Source: Anaeramoeba flamelloides (Eukaryota > Metamonada > Anaeramoebidae). Taken from it: 64,000 nt of DNA. A model generated the notes under the pieces. That model was not told where the DNA came from. It did not search any database and was given only the letters and a program-made list of their open reading frames with translations. Positions 22,058 to 33,996 of the stretch are shown in pieces (the stretch's first letter is position 1; every line of letters starts with the position of its first letter). The stretch is from assembly GCA_027625915.1 (NCBI GenBank), contig JANTQA010000076.1:1984001-2048000 (forward strand), read 5' to 3'. Made by a program: the position numbers and the translations under genes.

Positions 22058-23876
22058 GTAAACAAAGAGTCCTGTAATTTGAGATTTGGATCTCGAACAG
22101 AAGTAGCAAAACCAAAATGAAGTGAAAATATTTCCCCATTTGTTTTGCAAATATTAATAGTCAAAAGAATGAATTATTTTTTTGTAGTTTTTATACAAAC
22201 CAATAAAGCTTGTTGTTTGTATCTTGGCTTTTCACTGGATCGAATCCGATCCTCTTAATTTTGAAAGAAATTCAAGTTTTTTTCCCTAATAAAAAAACTT
22301 TTTTTAAAACATCTATATAACATTTTTATAACAAAATTTCCTTTTATATGATGATTTTTTCAATATTTTTTTGAAAAAAATAATCTTTTAACAGGTTTAT
22401 AACATGTTACAACTATTATAACACATTTTATAACAAACATTTATATTATAAAAGTTGTTATTATAAAATTTTATAACATTTTAAACGATTATAACACCTT
22501 TACAACACGTTTATAACATGTTATAAAAAACTTTTTTTATTCGGGTTTAATCCTTCTTGATATATCATTTCCTCATCGAATATTTTTGAGTGATAAATAA
22601 AGGAACCAAAGTTTATGTAATCAAAAGATTAAAGAATGATATAAAAATCATCATTATCAATACTTTACCGATATCTATCTATCTATCTATCTATCCATTC
22701 GTCAATCCCCATTACCCTTATATGTATATATTAATCCACTCAATACCTTTTCCAACTTGATTCTTTTTTTCTACTTTTTATCCAAACTTACAAATAGGAA
22801 ACGAAAATCTTCTTGAAATCAATGACAAACGTAAAGAAAACAATTTTAAGCCATTAGAATATTTTGAATGTGAAGAACAAAAAATTCCATTATCATTTTC
22901 AACCAGTAGTTTATCAGACTGGTGTTCTACTGATGATGAATTTGATCTTAACATTACTGAAAATCAGAAAAAAAAAAAAAAAAATAACCCAACTTTTTCA
23001 GGTGTGGTGTTAGGTGGCACATTTGATCGGTTACATAGCGGCCATAGGGCACTATTAACAGTTGCGGCGCTTTCTGCAACAAAAAAACTAATCGTTGGAG
23101 TAACAGGTAAATCATAATTCAGATCCAATTTTTTACATACAATCTTTTTAAAATTTTGAAAAAATTTCAAAACATATATTTTTTAAAAAAGGTTTAATTG
23201 AAAAATTTTTAATATTTTTACCTATTGAAAATCCTTCTCACCCACTCTCTCTCTCTTTTTTTTTCTAATATCTACTCCCCACTCTTATCACACTTTACTA
23301 TTTATGTTTAACTTAAAAAGATGGAAAGAAGTTATTGGGGAAAAAATCCCATTCAATATTAATAGAATCCTACAAATGCAGAAGCAAACGAGTAGAACAA
23401 TTTATTAAATATATTAATCCATTTTTAAATTTAGAAGTAAATACCCTCTCCTCTACCCTACCTATTTTTCCTTAACCAATATCTTAACAACTTTACAATT
23501 TCCTTCTTTTGACTTACATTTCATGATCTAATTAATAATACCGAAATAATAATAGATTGTTAAATTATCTGATCCATTTGGACCATCCATTACTGCAAAA
23601 GATATATCTGCAATTGTCGTGTCGGCTGAAACACGAAGAGGAGCAGACCGTGTTAACGAATTAAGAAAGCAAAGGGGATTAATGGAATTAGAAGTTGTTG
23701 TTATCGATTACGTAAAATCACTTGTCTATATCGACTCGAATGACTTCAAATTAAGTTCAAGTTCCTTAAGACATTTGGATTGGTTGCAAATGCAAAAAAC
23801 ACTTTTATCAAAAAAAAAAAAAATCTCAAACCCTAAACATGAAAATTATGATAGAAGAACAAAATTTTATAAATAG
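20836..23876 (+). CDS. PPAT: Phosphopantetheine adenylyltransferase (eukaryotic PPAT), 4 exons
   Basis: The enzyme makes dephospho-CoA from ATP and 4'-phosphopantetheine, the fourth step of coenzyme A synthesis, probably in the cytosol. Exons are 20836-21148, 22798-23106, 23321-23436 and 23556-23876; phases agree throughout, giving 352 residues. The N-terminal ~170 residues are poorly conserved and end in five lysines coded by 17 A's. The nucleotidyltransferase domain starts at SGVVLGGTFDRLHSGHR, with the HxGH motif at 184-187. It continues with VGVTDGK, the KRVEQF helix, SAETRRGADRVNELR and VIDYV. It closes with KLSSSSLR (312-318), matching the ISSTxxR nucleotide-binding motif. The dephospho-CoA kinase domain found in animal COASY is absent, so it resembles a monofunctional yeast Cab4-type enzyme. 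The gene is convergent with the PH/RUN gene. Identification is firm; the exon 1-2 junction is slightly less so. Confidence 0.93.
22026..22055. repeat. (TA)n microsatellite
   Basis: About 14 uninterrupted TA units lie within intron 1 of the PPAT gene. Confidence 0.95.
22288..22543. repeat. ~255-bp MITE-like element rich in TATAACA motifs, copy 2 (in intron)
   Basis: This is the second copy of the element at 1158-1410, in the same orientation. It lies inside intron 1 of the phosphopantetheine adenylyltransferase gene, so the insertion lengthened that intron. The repeated TTATAACA words are better preserved here than in copy 1. The ends are TAATAAAAAAACTTTT on the left and AAAACTTTTTTTATT on the right. 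Confidence 0.65.
22672..22696. repeat. (TATC)n microsatellite
   Basis: About six TATC units lie within intron 1 of the PPAT gene, roughly 100 bases before its acceptor. Confidence 0.9.
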
Positions 23877-25188
23877 AATGATTAATACAAAAATTTTTAA
23901 ATAATTGCTTAAATATATTTATTATTAATGATTTAATATTTATTTTTTAGATATTTATTTCACCTAAAAGTGAAATACTTTTTTTAATTTATTTTTTTGA
24001 TAACATATAACCCCCTTTTTTTAAAAAAAATGAAATAATAAAATTTTACATTGAAATTATTTTACATCTTTTTTAGTGTTAATATTATAAAACGATAACA
24101 AAAATTAAAAGTATAATAATTTTCTTTTATTTCCTTTTTTAATTCATTAAAACCAACTATTGATTATTGACCAAGTGTAAAACATACATTGTGTTATTTT
24201 CAATTCAAAACTCCATATCACTCAAAGCTGCCAAGCAAAAAATGAAAAATTCAAAGCTTTTTTTTTGTTATAATCAACCAAAATTAGATTGTATAGAAAT
24301 ATGAGTATTAATAAAATTCGTATTAGAGTCGATAATCATAAAAGAAAAGCCTGAACATACCATTAATTTCAAAAAAAAAAAAATCTTAAAAAATTTTTTG
24401 GGCTCTATTCATTTGAACGTCTCGTGCAAAAATCTCAATTTTCTTTAGGAAATTAAAATTTTTGACAATAAGATTTTTTACTTGTTAAATATGAATTTTA
24501 AAAGAAAAAACAAAACCTAATGTTTCTTAATGTTAATTTGGAGTTTCAAATTTTTTTTTTTTTCAAATTTAATTTATTTAAAAAATAAAAAAGAAAAAAA
24601 AAAAAAAAAAAAAAAAAAAGCAAAAAGCAAAATACAAAAAAAAAAAATTTTACAAAAGGTAAAAAATGATTTTGATCCAAAAAATTGAAATTTTAGTAAG
24701 AGAAGAATAATGAATTAAACTCATAGAATATATTCTATTTCTTCAATAAAACTGGGCACCTTTGACTGAAAAAGATTTTAGTTTATCTTTGAACTATTTT
24801 GGCTTTTTATTCTAATTAGAATCTGGATTAAAGAATAAAATTACACTAAATTTATCAACATCAATATTTTTTAAATCTTTTATTTCACACTTTATGAAAA
24901 TTAGGATAATATAGCAGCGCTAAGGGATATTTATATTATTTCTTTTAAAATAACAATAAAAATAATAAAAATAATAAAAATAAAAAATCCAAAAAAAAAA
25001 AATTTCATAGATTTTATTAAAAACGAAAAGAAAAGAAATATTTGGATGTGTTTGTATTTTTTTAAAAAAAAACGAAATTTATAATTGTGTTTGGTTTGTT
25101 AGTAAATTATTTTTTTTTCTTGTTTGTTTATTTTCTTATTTTTTTCATTCAAAAAATAAAAAAATAAAAAAATAAAAAAAAAAAAAAC
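23877..25188. other. Intergenic space between convergent genes
   Basis: This tract of about 1.3 kb separates the stop codons of the PPAT gene (+) and the PH/RUN gene (-), so it contains both 3' ends. It holds long A runs, one of about 27 bases near 24593-24619, and (AATAAA)-like words near both ends that could act in polyadenylation. No gene or structured repeat was seen. Confidence 0.6.
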
Positions 25189-28100
25189 CTATTTTTTTTT
25201 CAATTTATAATTAATTGGTGTTTTAAACTTCCAATCGCTTAAAGGTTGCAAAGCATTAGAAACATTTATTAATTTTTCTTTATATTCACTTTCGTCCGAT
25301 TCCAAAAATTTGACACCGAGATTGATATTTTGTGCGATTTCACTAAAATACAAATGCAATTCTTGTTCGTTTAATCCCCATCTCATTAAGGCGATCCATT
25401 TTTTGGAATCTTCTTTACCAATTTTTTGTTTATTATTGTTTATAAATTTTAAATTCGATTGCAACTTTTGTTGGACGATTGAAGGGTTTTTAATTTTCGA
25501 ATTTGAGATCAGATCAAACAAGATTAAACAATGATTTTGCCCAAAGGTTTTTTTAATTTTAAAACCAACATTTAATGATTTTTCGATTGTGGGTAACAAC
25601 TCTTCTCTCATTAATTTTCCTAATTTTTTATCTTTATTTTCCTTGCCAATTTTTTCTTGATAATTTTCCCTTTTAGACATTTTTTCAAAATGGTTTAGAA
25701 TATTTGCAACAATTGTTTTAATCTTTTCAATTTTATCTTTTTTCATTTCCTTTTTGGGCTCCAATTCTTGATACCATGTTTCATTTAAGAACATTTCTGA
25801 TTTCAAAAATGGATTGAATTTATATTTTTCCAATTTGGCTAATATTTTAATTATTTCTTCCAAAGTTTCGTTTCCACCATCCTCATCATTTAATTTATTA
25901 AACCAACTCAACGAATGGTATTCAATTAATAATTTTTCAATTAAAATTAAATCTTGTACTAAGATTTTATTTATTTCGGATATTTCGCCAAATTGTAATT
26001 GTTTAATATACAAAATTACCGATTCATTTGATTTTATGGGGATTTTTGTAAATAATTCTAGGAAAGTCAAATTCTTTTTTTTCAATTTATTTTGATAAAG
26101 AAATAAATAAATTAATTTAATGATATTTATAATTTCGGTAGATTCCTTATCGACAACAATAAACCAATTATTGTTGATTTTAATTCTTTGATTATCTTTA
26201 AAAATCGAATTAAATATTTTGAAATTTGTTTTTAATAATTCAAGAATTGCATTATTATCTAATTTGATGTTTATATTTACCAATTTATCTTTCTCCTTCT
26301 CCTCCCTCTTCTCTTTGAAATCTTCAACTTCTTTTTCTTTATTTTCTCCTTCCTTTTCTTCCTTCTCATTATTGTTTCCCATTTCCTCTCCCGATTTTAC
26401 CTTGTTTGTTTCTTTTACTTTGATATTTTCGTTTTCCATTGTATTATTAGTATGTTTTTCTTCTTCGTCTATTTTTTCGTTTTTCTTTTTCTTTTTTTCG
26501 TTTTGTAAATTTTTTATTTTTTTTTCAGATTTAATGGCCAAATCTTTCCATTTTTTTTTTTTATTTTTTTTTTTTTCAAAATCAATTTCTAATTTTTTTA
26601 TAATTTCATTTTTTTCATTTAATTGTGTTTCAATTAAAATTTTGTTTTCGTTTAATTCTTTAATTTGATCATTATTATCATCAATTGTTCTTTGAAATAA
26701 AGTTATTTGTTTTAACTTCTCCCCGTTTTCTTTTGACTTCTTCTCGACTTTTTTTGTCTTTTCTTCAATTTCTTTCGATTTTTCTTTAATTTCTTTTGAC
26801 CTTTCTTCAATTTCTTTTGATTTTTCTTCATTTTCTTTTGACTCCTTCTCGACTTTTTTTGTCTTTTCTTCAATTTCTTTTGATTTTTCTTGAATTTCTT
26901 TCAACTTTTCTTCTATTTCCTTTTCTTTTTTTTCAATTATTGTTTCTTTTTCTTCAACTTCTTTCGACTTTTCTTCTATTTCTTTCGACTTTTCTTCTAC
27001 TTCTTTTTCTAATATTATATTCCTTTCATTAATTTTAGCAAATTCTATTTTAAAATTTTCCTTTCTATCATCATCATCATCATTACTGGTGTTATCCTTT
27101 TCTTTAACCACTTTATTTAAACCATTTATTATAATTTGTAATTCTAAAAATTTTTTTTCATTAAGATTAAGGATATTTTTTAAAGACTTTTTTTTTTTTC
27201 TTTTTTTTTCTAATTTTTTTTTAATTGTTTTTACTTTTTCTTTTAACTTGATAATTTTTTTTTCTTGATTTTCATTTGAAATAATTTGTTCTTTATTTAA
27301 GTTGTTGTTTACATTCTCGTTGTCATTCTTATTTTGGGATAATTCTAATTTTTTTTCAAAATCCTTGTTAATTAATTTTTGATTTTCAATTTCGTTCTTT
27401 AATTTTTCAATAATTTCATTTTTCTCGGAATTAGAATCATCAAGTATTTGTTGCAGGCCTGAAGCCCTTTCTTTTTCTTTTTCTAATAATGTATTCTTCT
27501 CTGATAGTTCTTGTGATATTTTTTTTTTTTGATCCTTTAATTTGGAATTTTTTTCATTTTTTTCAGTTACTTGCTCTTCAAAGATTTTTAGTTGTTTTTT
27601 ATTTTCTTGATTTTTTTTGATTAAATCATCCTTTTCATCATTTAACATCTTTAGATCGTTTTGGATATTTTTAATTAATAAATTTTTTTTACTTAATTCT
27701 GAAAAAATTTGTTCATATTTTGATTTGTGATCTTCATTTTGCTTTCCATTTCCATTTTCATTTTCATTTCCATTTTTCTTTTCGTGTTCTTCATTTATTT
27801 GACTAATTTTATTTTCAGTTTCAATTAGCGTTTTTTGAAATTTCTTTTTTAATTCTTTATATTTTTTTTTTTTGTTTTTAATTGAGGTTTCGTTTTCTTT
27901 CATTTCCAATTTTAATTTTTCGAATTTCTTTTGAATTTTCTCAGTGCTTTCCTTTTCCTTTCTGATTTCTTGAGTAGCAATGATCTGGTTTTTTTCAGAT
28001 TGGTCGATTAACTTGGTAATCTTTTTTTTCTGATCCTTATTTTCATTTTCAAGCTCTAAAATCATTTGTCGTGATTTCCTTAACTTTGTGTGTTCTGTTA

Positions 28101-29176
28101 ATCTATTGTCTCTTGTTAATAACGCAGACATTGAATCAGAGTCTGAGATTTTTTGGAAATTGTCAAACCATTTTTTCGTGAGTGAGAGATCCAATTGGAT
28201 GATGCTTGGCTGAAGGGAGTCAAGAAATGTGAAAATCAATTCTGTATTTGTCCATTTTTTCAAATGATCACGATATCCCTCCGAATTAATTGACTTGTAC
28301 TCTCCAGTCTCCAACAGGGAATACTCATTGTTTAGCATCGTTAATAATAATTCCTCAGAGCCCTCTGTTGATAAAAAATACAAAAATAACCCTTTCTTTG
28401 TTGAATTCCTCAAGATACGGAAATCCTCCTTTGTGAAATATGACCCATAAATTAACTTTTTGAGCATCTCGATGGGATCGTTGGAACTTAAAAATTTCTC
28501 CACAACAGTCGTGTTTTTGTCCACTAGGGTCCTTAATTGCCTGACAGCCTCCAGCGCCTCAAACCAAAAGTACAAATGCAACTCAGACTCAAAGAAAAGC
28601 TCATAAGTCCGTTGTTGGGTCTTGATATACATGACCCTTTTGCTCGGGATCTGTTCTAGTGTCTGAATGTCCCCTAACAGGATCTCGCCTAAATTGGCCT
28701 TTCCCGTTGGTGCCTTTTTGTAGGACAATTTGTTGTCATTCAATACAAACCACCGTTTTTTTACACTTTTCCTTTTGGCTCCTTTTTTCTCAACATAACC
28801 ACAATACCGAATTATTTCTTTTGAATCAACTTTTGGTTTTGGGTGTCCTTGAAATGCAGGCACAAGTGCTTTGTTTGTTTTTTTTTTGTTTTTGTTTTTT
28901 TTTGTTTTTGGATTTTTTGTATTGCAAAAACGAGAAAAAAGGTTGGTAAATTTAAAACAAGAAAAATTTGGTTTTTTTGAAAAGCATACCAATCCTCCAA
29001 TTTTTATGCCAAACCTCAATTGTGCTTGGGCTTTTGTCTTGTTTAAAAACAATTGTCGATCCATGATAATTAAACCCATTTTTTTTTTGGGAATGATGAT
29101 ATCTATAGAGAGTTTTGTTTGGTGACACAATTTCTTGTGTACATGATACAGGATCAAGTTTTTCAAATTCGTCCAT
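25189..29176 (-). CDS. PH domain / long coiled coil / RUN domain protein (2 exons)
   Basis: Probably a membrane-associated scaffold or GTPase effector. The correct start is the ATG at 29176 (MDEFEKLDPV), not the one in the long frame: exon 1 is 29176-28990, intron 28989-28869 (121 nt, GTATGC..ACAAAG), exon 2 is 28868-25189. Phases match and the product is 1288 residues. A PH domain lies at about 81-178 (GYVEKKGAKRKSVKKRWFVL ... YFWFEALEAV). A helical FH3-like region follows to about 320. A very long, lysine- and glutamate-rich coiled coil spans about 330-965, with tandem EEKSKEIEEKSKE-type repeats. The C-terminal ~150 residues (LLPTIEKSL, IALMRWGLNEQELHLYFSEI, LQPLSDWKF) fit a RUN domain, which binds Rab/Rap-type GTPases. 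The PH and RUN calls are from motifs by eye; RUN is less certain. Confidence 0.85.
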
Positions 29177-30469
29177 CTAAACTAAAATTATGATTATTAT
29201 TGAATCGAATTGGGTTCGATCTTTTTATTAAAAAAGAAGCAAAACCTTTGAGTAGAAAAAAATAATAAAAATGAATATTTTAAAGTTTAAGGCACAGGTA
29301 TATTTTGGTTCAACTCCTAATTAATTTTTTGTTTAAAATGCTGTTTATAAGTGTTTTGTTTTTTAGAACAATTTGGTTATTAAATCCTCAAAAAGGAAAA
29401 ATTTCATACTTGATTTTTGGTATCTAAGATTAGGGGTGAGGATAAATAGTTCTTTTTCTTCAGGGATTAGAAATATCATGTAGAAGTATAATATAAAAGT
29501 ATACAACTATTGAGGTAAATTGTATTAGTGTGTAGTGTTTCGAATTTTCAAAATCTGCGATTCGTTAAGTTAGACTATATGTTATAATACCAATTAAAAA
29601 TGAGAAAATATAGTTGTAAAAAAAATCAAGAATTTTGAAAAAAAAAAACTACTTATGGCCACAAATTTAAAGGTTGAATCATCATATACAAACATCAAAG
29701 GGGAAAAATAATTTTTTAAAATTTATCTTGAAATGTAGAGTAGATGCTAAAAAATCTGAATTTTATAAAAAAATTAATAATTAAGACTCAGATTATTTTG
29801 GAAAATTATTTCTCCTTTGAAATATATTTATGATGCAATGTCGCTTTATCAAAAGGAAACTATATGAAAGAATCTGTCTTTTTATATCCTCAAAATTATT
29901 AAGTTTTTCATCTTAAAAATTACCAAGTTTTTCATATGTAATTCAAAAATTGAAATAATATTTATTTTTCGATGGTTCTGAATAATAATATGTTAAAGAT
30001 GGAATAATAATATTTTATTTAATCAACCTTAAGATCAGATAAAGGATTTTTTAAAAAACTTCCTAAAATAAAACTGTTATATCGTAATCATTGTGAAATA
30101 AACCAAAGATTTATTTTTCAATAATATTTATAAGAACTGTTTTACCAACCATCGGTTATATAAATTAAAAATTTGATTTAATTTGTGATATATTTTTTTT
30201 AACTCTAGACAAATTTGGCTGAAACTTACCCCATATACAGTTCTAACAGTAATGAATATAAATTATATTTTAATTTGTTATATTACAAAATAAAAGAAAA
30301 AAAGTTAATACCCCATAAGTAATATAAAGGTATTTACTATATGATTATAAAAAGAAATAAATCAATTACGAATTTTGAAACAGTTATTTAGATATTCTTT
30401 TTCATCTCCTACTTTGGTTTATTATCAAGTTTTTAAACCAAGAAAAATACATTAAGGTTGGAAGTACAT

Positions 30470-30670
30470 TTTTCAAATTTTGTGTACCACCATTTATGTG
30501 AAAATGTAGGATTCAAAATCATTTCTTGAAGAAAATAGATTGATATTTTCATAAATACTAGAGTGGAATATATCGTAGTATAAGATATTTTCATACCAAC
30601 TAAAAAATTTAATTCAAAAAAACGAAAAAGATTGAAATTATAAAAAAAAAGTAAAAATCATTTATTTCTT
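30470..30670 (-). repeat. Dispersed repeat, copy 1 of 3
   Basis: It shares TTTTCATAAATAC, GGAATATATC, AATTCAAAAAAACGAAAAAGATTG and TTCTTGATC with 32010-32130 (same strand) and with the reverse complement of 49405-49620. The family is unclassified with no coding content. Confidence 0.55.
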
Positions 30671-31721
30671 GATCTTATCTAAAAACATTTGATACAATTA
30701 CATATTCTTAATTTGGTTTTGTTTTTAATTCTTTATGAAAATATTTTTGTTTGGAAAATTTTTATGTAATACTTTACTTTTTATTGTTAAAGAATTTCCA
30801 AAAATAAATTTAACCCCATTTTTATTTAATTTATTTATTTTTTTGATTTGGTTTATAAAATAGGATATTTATTAAATTCTGTTTATATATAAAGATTTAT
30901 TGAATTTATGAATTTGGTTTTGTAATTATTGATTTTCCATTAAAATTATAAATAAAAATAATTTAGAATTCTTGTTTTAAATTTTTTCTAAAATTTTTCT
31001 TTTATTTTGGATTGAATCTTTTGTAACTGTTTTTTGATTAAGAAAATTCTACTTATTTGCTTTAATTTTAATATAATATTCTTTATTTTGGTATTTTTTT
31101 GTAAAAAATATTTGAAAAAAGATTTTTGAAAAATAAATATAAATAATAAATGGTATGAGAATTTCAAGGTTATAAATTGTTTGGGTTCATACAAATTAAG
31201 AAAATAAAGGAAAACAAATCTTCTAAAATATGCTTTTTTTTAATTTGTTATTTTTTCATTCTTGATTTCAATAAATTTATTTGGAAAGATGATCTTTTGT
31301 GTTTGGTCTACAAAAAGTAATTATTTATTTTAAATACTCGCCTTTTTTGGTTTATTTTTTTTGGTTTACTCTTTGATTAATTTCACACATTTGAATAAAC
31401 ACATTTCTAGATCCCAAATAAACTAATTTAAAAAAACCAAAAACTTGATCAAAAAAAATCTTCAAAAAAACAAAAATTCGTAGGTTCAACTCTGATTTAC
31501 TTTGGGTTCGCTTTCTTTTCACCAATATAGCAGTTAATGATTTTTTGGTTTTCAAAGTTTCAATATCTCGTGACACTCACAAAATACTTTTTGTCACATA
31601 AGTTCACACAATTAAAATCTTTAAAAATGGTAAAATGTACTTACTCCCTGAAATAATTCTTTCTTGTACTTTAAAATATTTTTTAATAGTTTTTATTTTT
31701 CTTTTTATTTAATTGATAATA

Positions 31722-31918
31722 CAGTCAGTTCCACTTTTAAGACACAAACTTTTATCGTAATTTAAGGCATAAAAAAATCTCAAATTAAGGCACAAAATTT
31801 CAATTTTTTTTTTTTAGAATTGATTTTACTAGAATCTGAATTTTATGCCTTTATTTGAGATTTTTTTTTTTGCCTTAAATTTCGTTGAAAGTTTGTGCCT
31901 TAAAAGTGGAACTGACTC
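31722..31918. mobile_element. Palindromic Tc1/mariner-like MITE, copy 4
   Basis: The ends are CAGTCAGTTCCACTTTTAAG and its inverse ..TTAAAAGTGGAACTGACTC. Flanking TA lies at 31720-31721 and 31919-31920. The centre is TTTTTTTTTTTAGAATTGATTTTACTAGAATCTGAATTTT-like, bounded by inverted AAATCTCAAATTAAGGCAC / GCCTTTATTTGAGATTT. It is non-autonomous and well preserved. Confidence 0.9.
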
Positions 31919-32009
31919 TATTTGATTTAAAACAATTTTCAAATTGAAGATGAAACTTTGCTTGATCTTTAATTTTATATAGATTTTAGGTTTCCTAGTT
32001 TTTATTATA

Positions 32010-32130
32010 ATGAATTTGAGAGTTTAATATATCCTGGTATAATATATTTAAATGCCAATTAAAAAATGGAATTCAAAAAAATGAAAAGATTGATCAAGAA
32101 ATAAAAAATAAAAAGCATTTATATTTGATT
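32010..32130 (-). repeat. Dispersed repeat, copy 2 of 3
   Basis: The words TATATCCTGGTATA, GCCAATTAAAAAATGGAATTC and GAAAAGATTGATCAAG match the reverse complement of 49405-49530 almost exactly and 30545-30665 more loosely. Confidence 0.65.
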
Positions 32131-32476
32131 TTCTAGATTTGTTTGAAACATAGAAAATGAAAAATGGTTTACTTTTATTAGATTATACTTTAATTATATA
32201 CAAGAGGCAGTTATATTGCCCACTGAATAAATGACAATTTAAAAGGAAACTCGTTTTAAAAAATTCTTTCAATTAAATATTTTGTAACAATTCATAAAAT
32301 AGTTTGATTTAAGTTTCTCAACTATTTTTAAGATAATTTATAAAAAAATTTTATTTCGATTTTTTAAAATGGTTATATGTTTTATTTTTGACACATAAAA
32401 AGTAAATAAATAAATTCAATTAAAAAATTATTAAAAAAACAATAATTGTTGAATTATTAAGGTAACAATTAAATTT

Positions 32477-33996
32477 TTAGTTTTGGTTATGATTATAAAA
32501 CTGATTTCTCGGATATTTTGGATTGTTTCTTGATCTTGGTTGACGAATATTTGAGTTTGGATTATTATTAAATGAACTATTTTCATTGATGTTGTATGGC
32601 TTATTAAATTTTTTTGAAGTTCTACTAATGTGTATTCTTTCTGGATCACGATAATGTTTTTGATGATACTGTTTTGGTTTTGTAGTGTAATATTGATCTT
32701 GAGTTTCTGTGTATTTGTTGTCTAAATTGTCTTCATATTGTATTTCATTTGTTGTTTTATATTGCTTTTTGAAATAATTTCTATTACCGCGTTCTCTTTC
32801 TCTTTCTCTCCCCCTTTCCCTTTTCATTTCAATTGTGCCTTCTCGTTCCCTTTCTCTTTCTCTTTCTCTTCCCCTTCCCCTTTCCTGTTTGTGTTCGTAT
32901 TTGTTTTCGCGTTCAGGATCAAATTCTGAGTCCCATTTCTTTTCTGTTTTTTCACGAAAAGTTTGTTTATATAATTGCTTTTGTTCATAAATTTTTTCAA
33001 AGCTCTCGTTACTGTTTTTATTATTTGGATTTAAATTTTTATTTGAAGTGTTGACATTATTTACTGTTTGGTTTTGAAAAATGTTTGAATTAGCAAATTC
33101 CTGTTGCTTTTTTTCAGAAGGAAATGAAAAAATTTTATTGTCCTTATTAATTTGGGTATAATTATGTAAATTGGGGAACAGTGGCGGAAGCAAACGAAGA
33201 AAAAATTTAAAGCTTGATGTTTTGTTTGCAATTAAGCAGGCAAGCTTTTTGATTGCATTTTCATTCTGCGAGCCCAAATTAGAGTTCTGGTAAAGTTTTT
33301 CGATACTGATCAATAAACTTTCAATCCCACCAACCCCTGAAATAATAATCTCAGTTAGCTCTTTGATCAATTCCTCACTGTTTTGGTCTGCCCATAATAA
33401 GACGCTGTTTTGCTTTGTAAGGTCCAGTACCAATTCCAAAACGTCACTACAATTTGTTAGTAACTGGAAATATAATGGTGGTGGAATTCCTGGATACAAA
33501 AATTGTTCCTTTCTTGAAGAATTTTCATTTTTTGATTCTTCTTCATTTTGAAACTTTTGAGTTGTTTTTTCTTTTGTGTTTGTTTGTTTGTTTGTTTATT
33601 TTTTTGTTGATTTGAGAGAAATAGGCACATCATTTATATTTTCGTTTTTAGAATTGAAATGGTTCTCGGGTGGATGCCGTTTTTTGTTTTGTGTTTGTGT
33701 AAAGAAAAACAGGATGACATACTTTTTTCAATCGTAATCTTCAATAAAGGTGGGAAACAGGTGGTTGCAAATTTTAAGGCTTCTTTAAATTCTTTATTTG
33801 AAGAAAATTTAATCATTTCTTGTTCCTCATCTAAATAAGTCAAAGAATACATTTTAGTATCACTACAACTAATCATATAGTAATGATCAATAATCTTAAT
33901 TAGTGATTCATAGTTTGCATTTTTACAAAGCGAAAAGCGCCTGATATCATTTCCAAAGATTGTTTTGATCGAGATCTTCGAATCGTTTGTGATCAT
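32477..33996 (-). CDS. PB1-domain protein with Arg/Glu-rich and Asn-rich tail (2 exons)
   Basis: Probably an adaptor that oligomerises through its PB1 domain; the pathway is unknown. Exon 1 is 33996-33723 (start MITNDSK), then a 152-nt intron (33722-33571, GTATGT..CAAAAG), exon 2 is 33570-32477; 455 residues in phase. Residues about 5-85 form a PB1 domain: a basic first strand (ISIKTIFGNDIRRFSL), TYLDEEQEMIKFSSNKEFKEAL with acidic DEEQE, and a closing LLKITI. Residues about 110-210 are helical (PGIPPPLYFQLLTN ... FKFFLRLLPPLF) and unassigned. The rest is disordered: an RE-dipeptide run coded by (TCTCTT)n at about 32790-32890, then an Asn/Tyr-rich tail. The frame is open upstream of the chosen ATG to a stop near 34065 but has no other ATG, so an extra 5' exon is possible. 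Confidence 0.82.

Larger units (their letters stand above)
21149..22797 (+). other. 1649-nt intron 1 of the PPAT gene
   Basis: The intron begins GTTTGT and ends AAATAG. It contains a (TA)n run at 22026-22055, the TATAACA-rich MITE copy at 22288-22543, and a (TATC)n microsatellite at about 22672-22696. Nothing coding was recognised inside. The two other introns of this gene are short: 214 nt (23107-23320) and 119 nt (23437-23555). Confidence 0.75.
29177..32476. other. 3.3-kb intergenic tract
   Basis: No gene was recognised between two minus-strand genes. It includes the upstream region of the PH/RUN gene, a MITE copy at 31722-31918 and two copies of a dispersed repeat near 30470-30670 and 32010-32130. 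Remaining open frames (68-74 codons) are low-complexity. Confidence 0.6.

Noticed and set aside
22230-22260. GGATTCGATCC on the minus strand, resembling a tRNA B box
   Set aside because: The bases around it do not pair as a T stem and no acceptor stem or A box is present.
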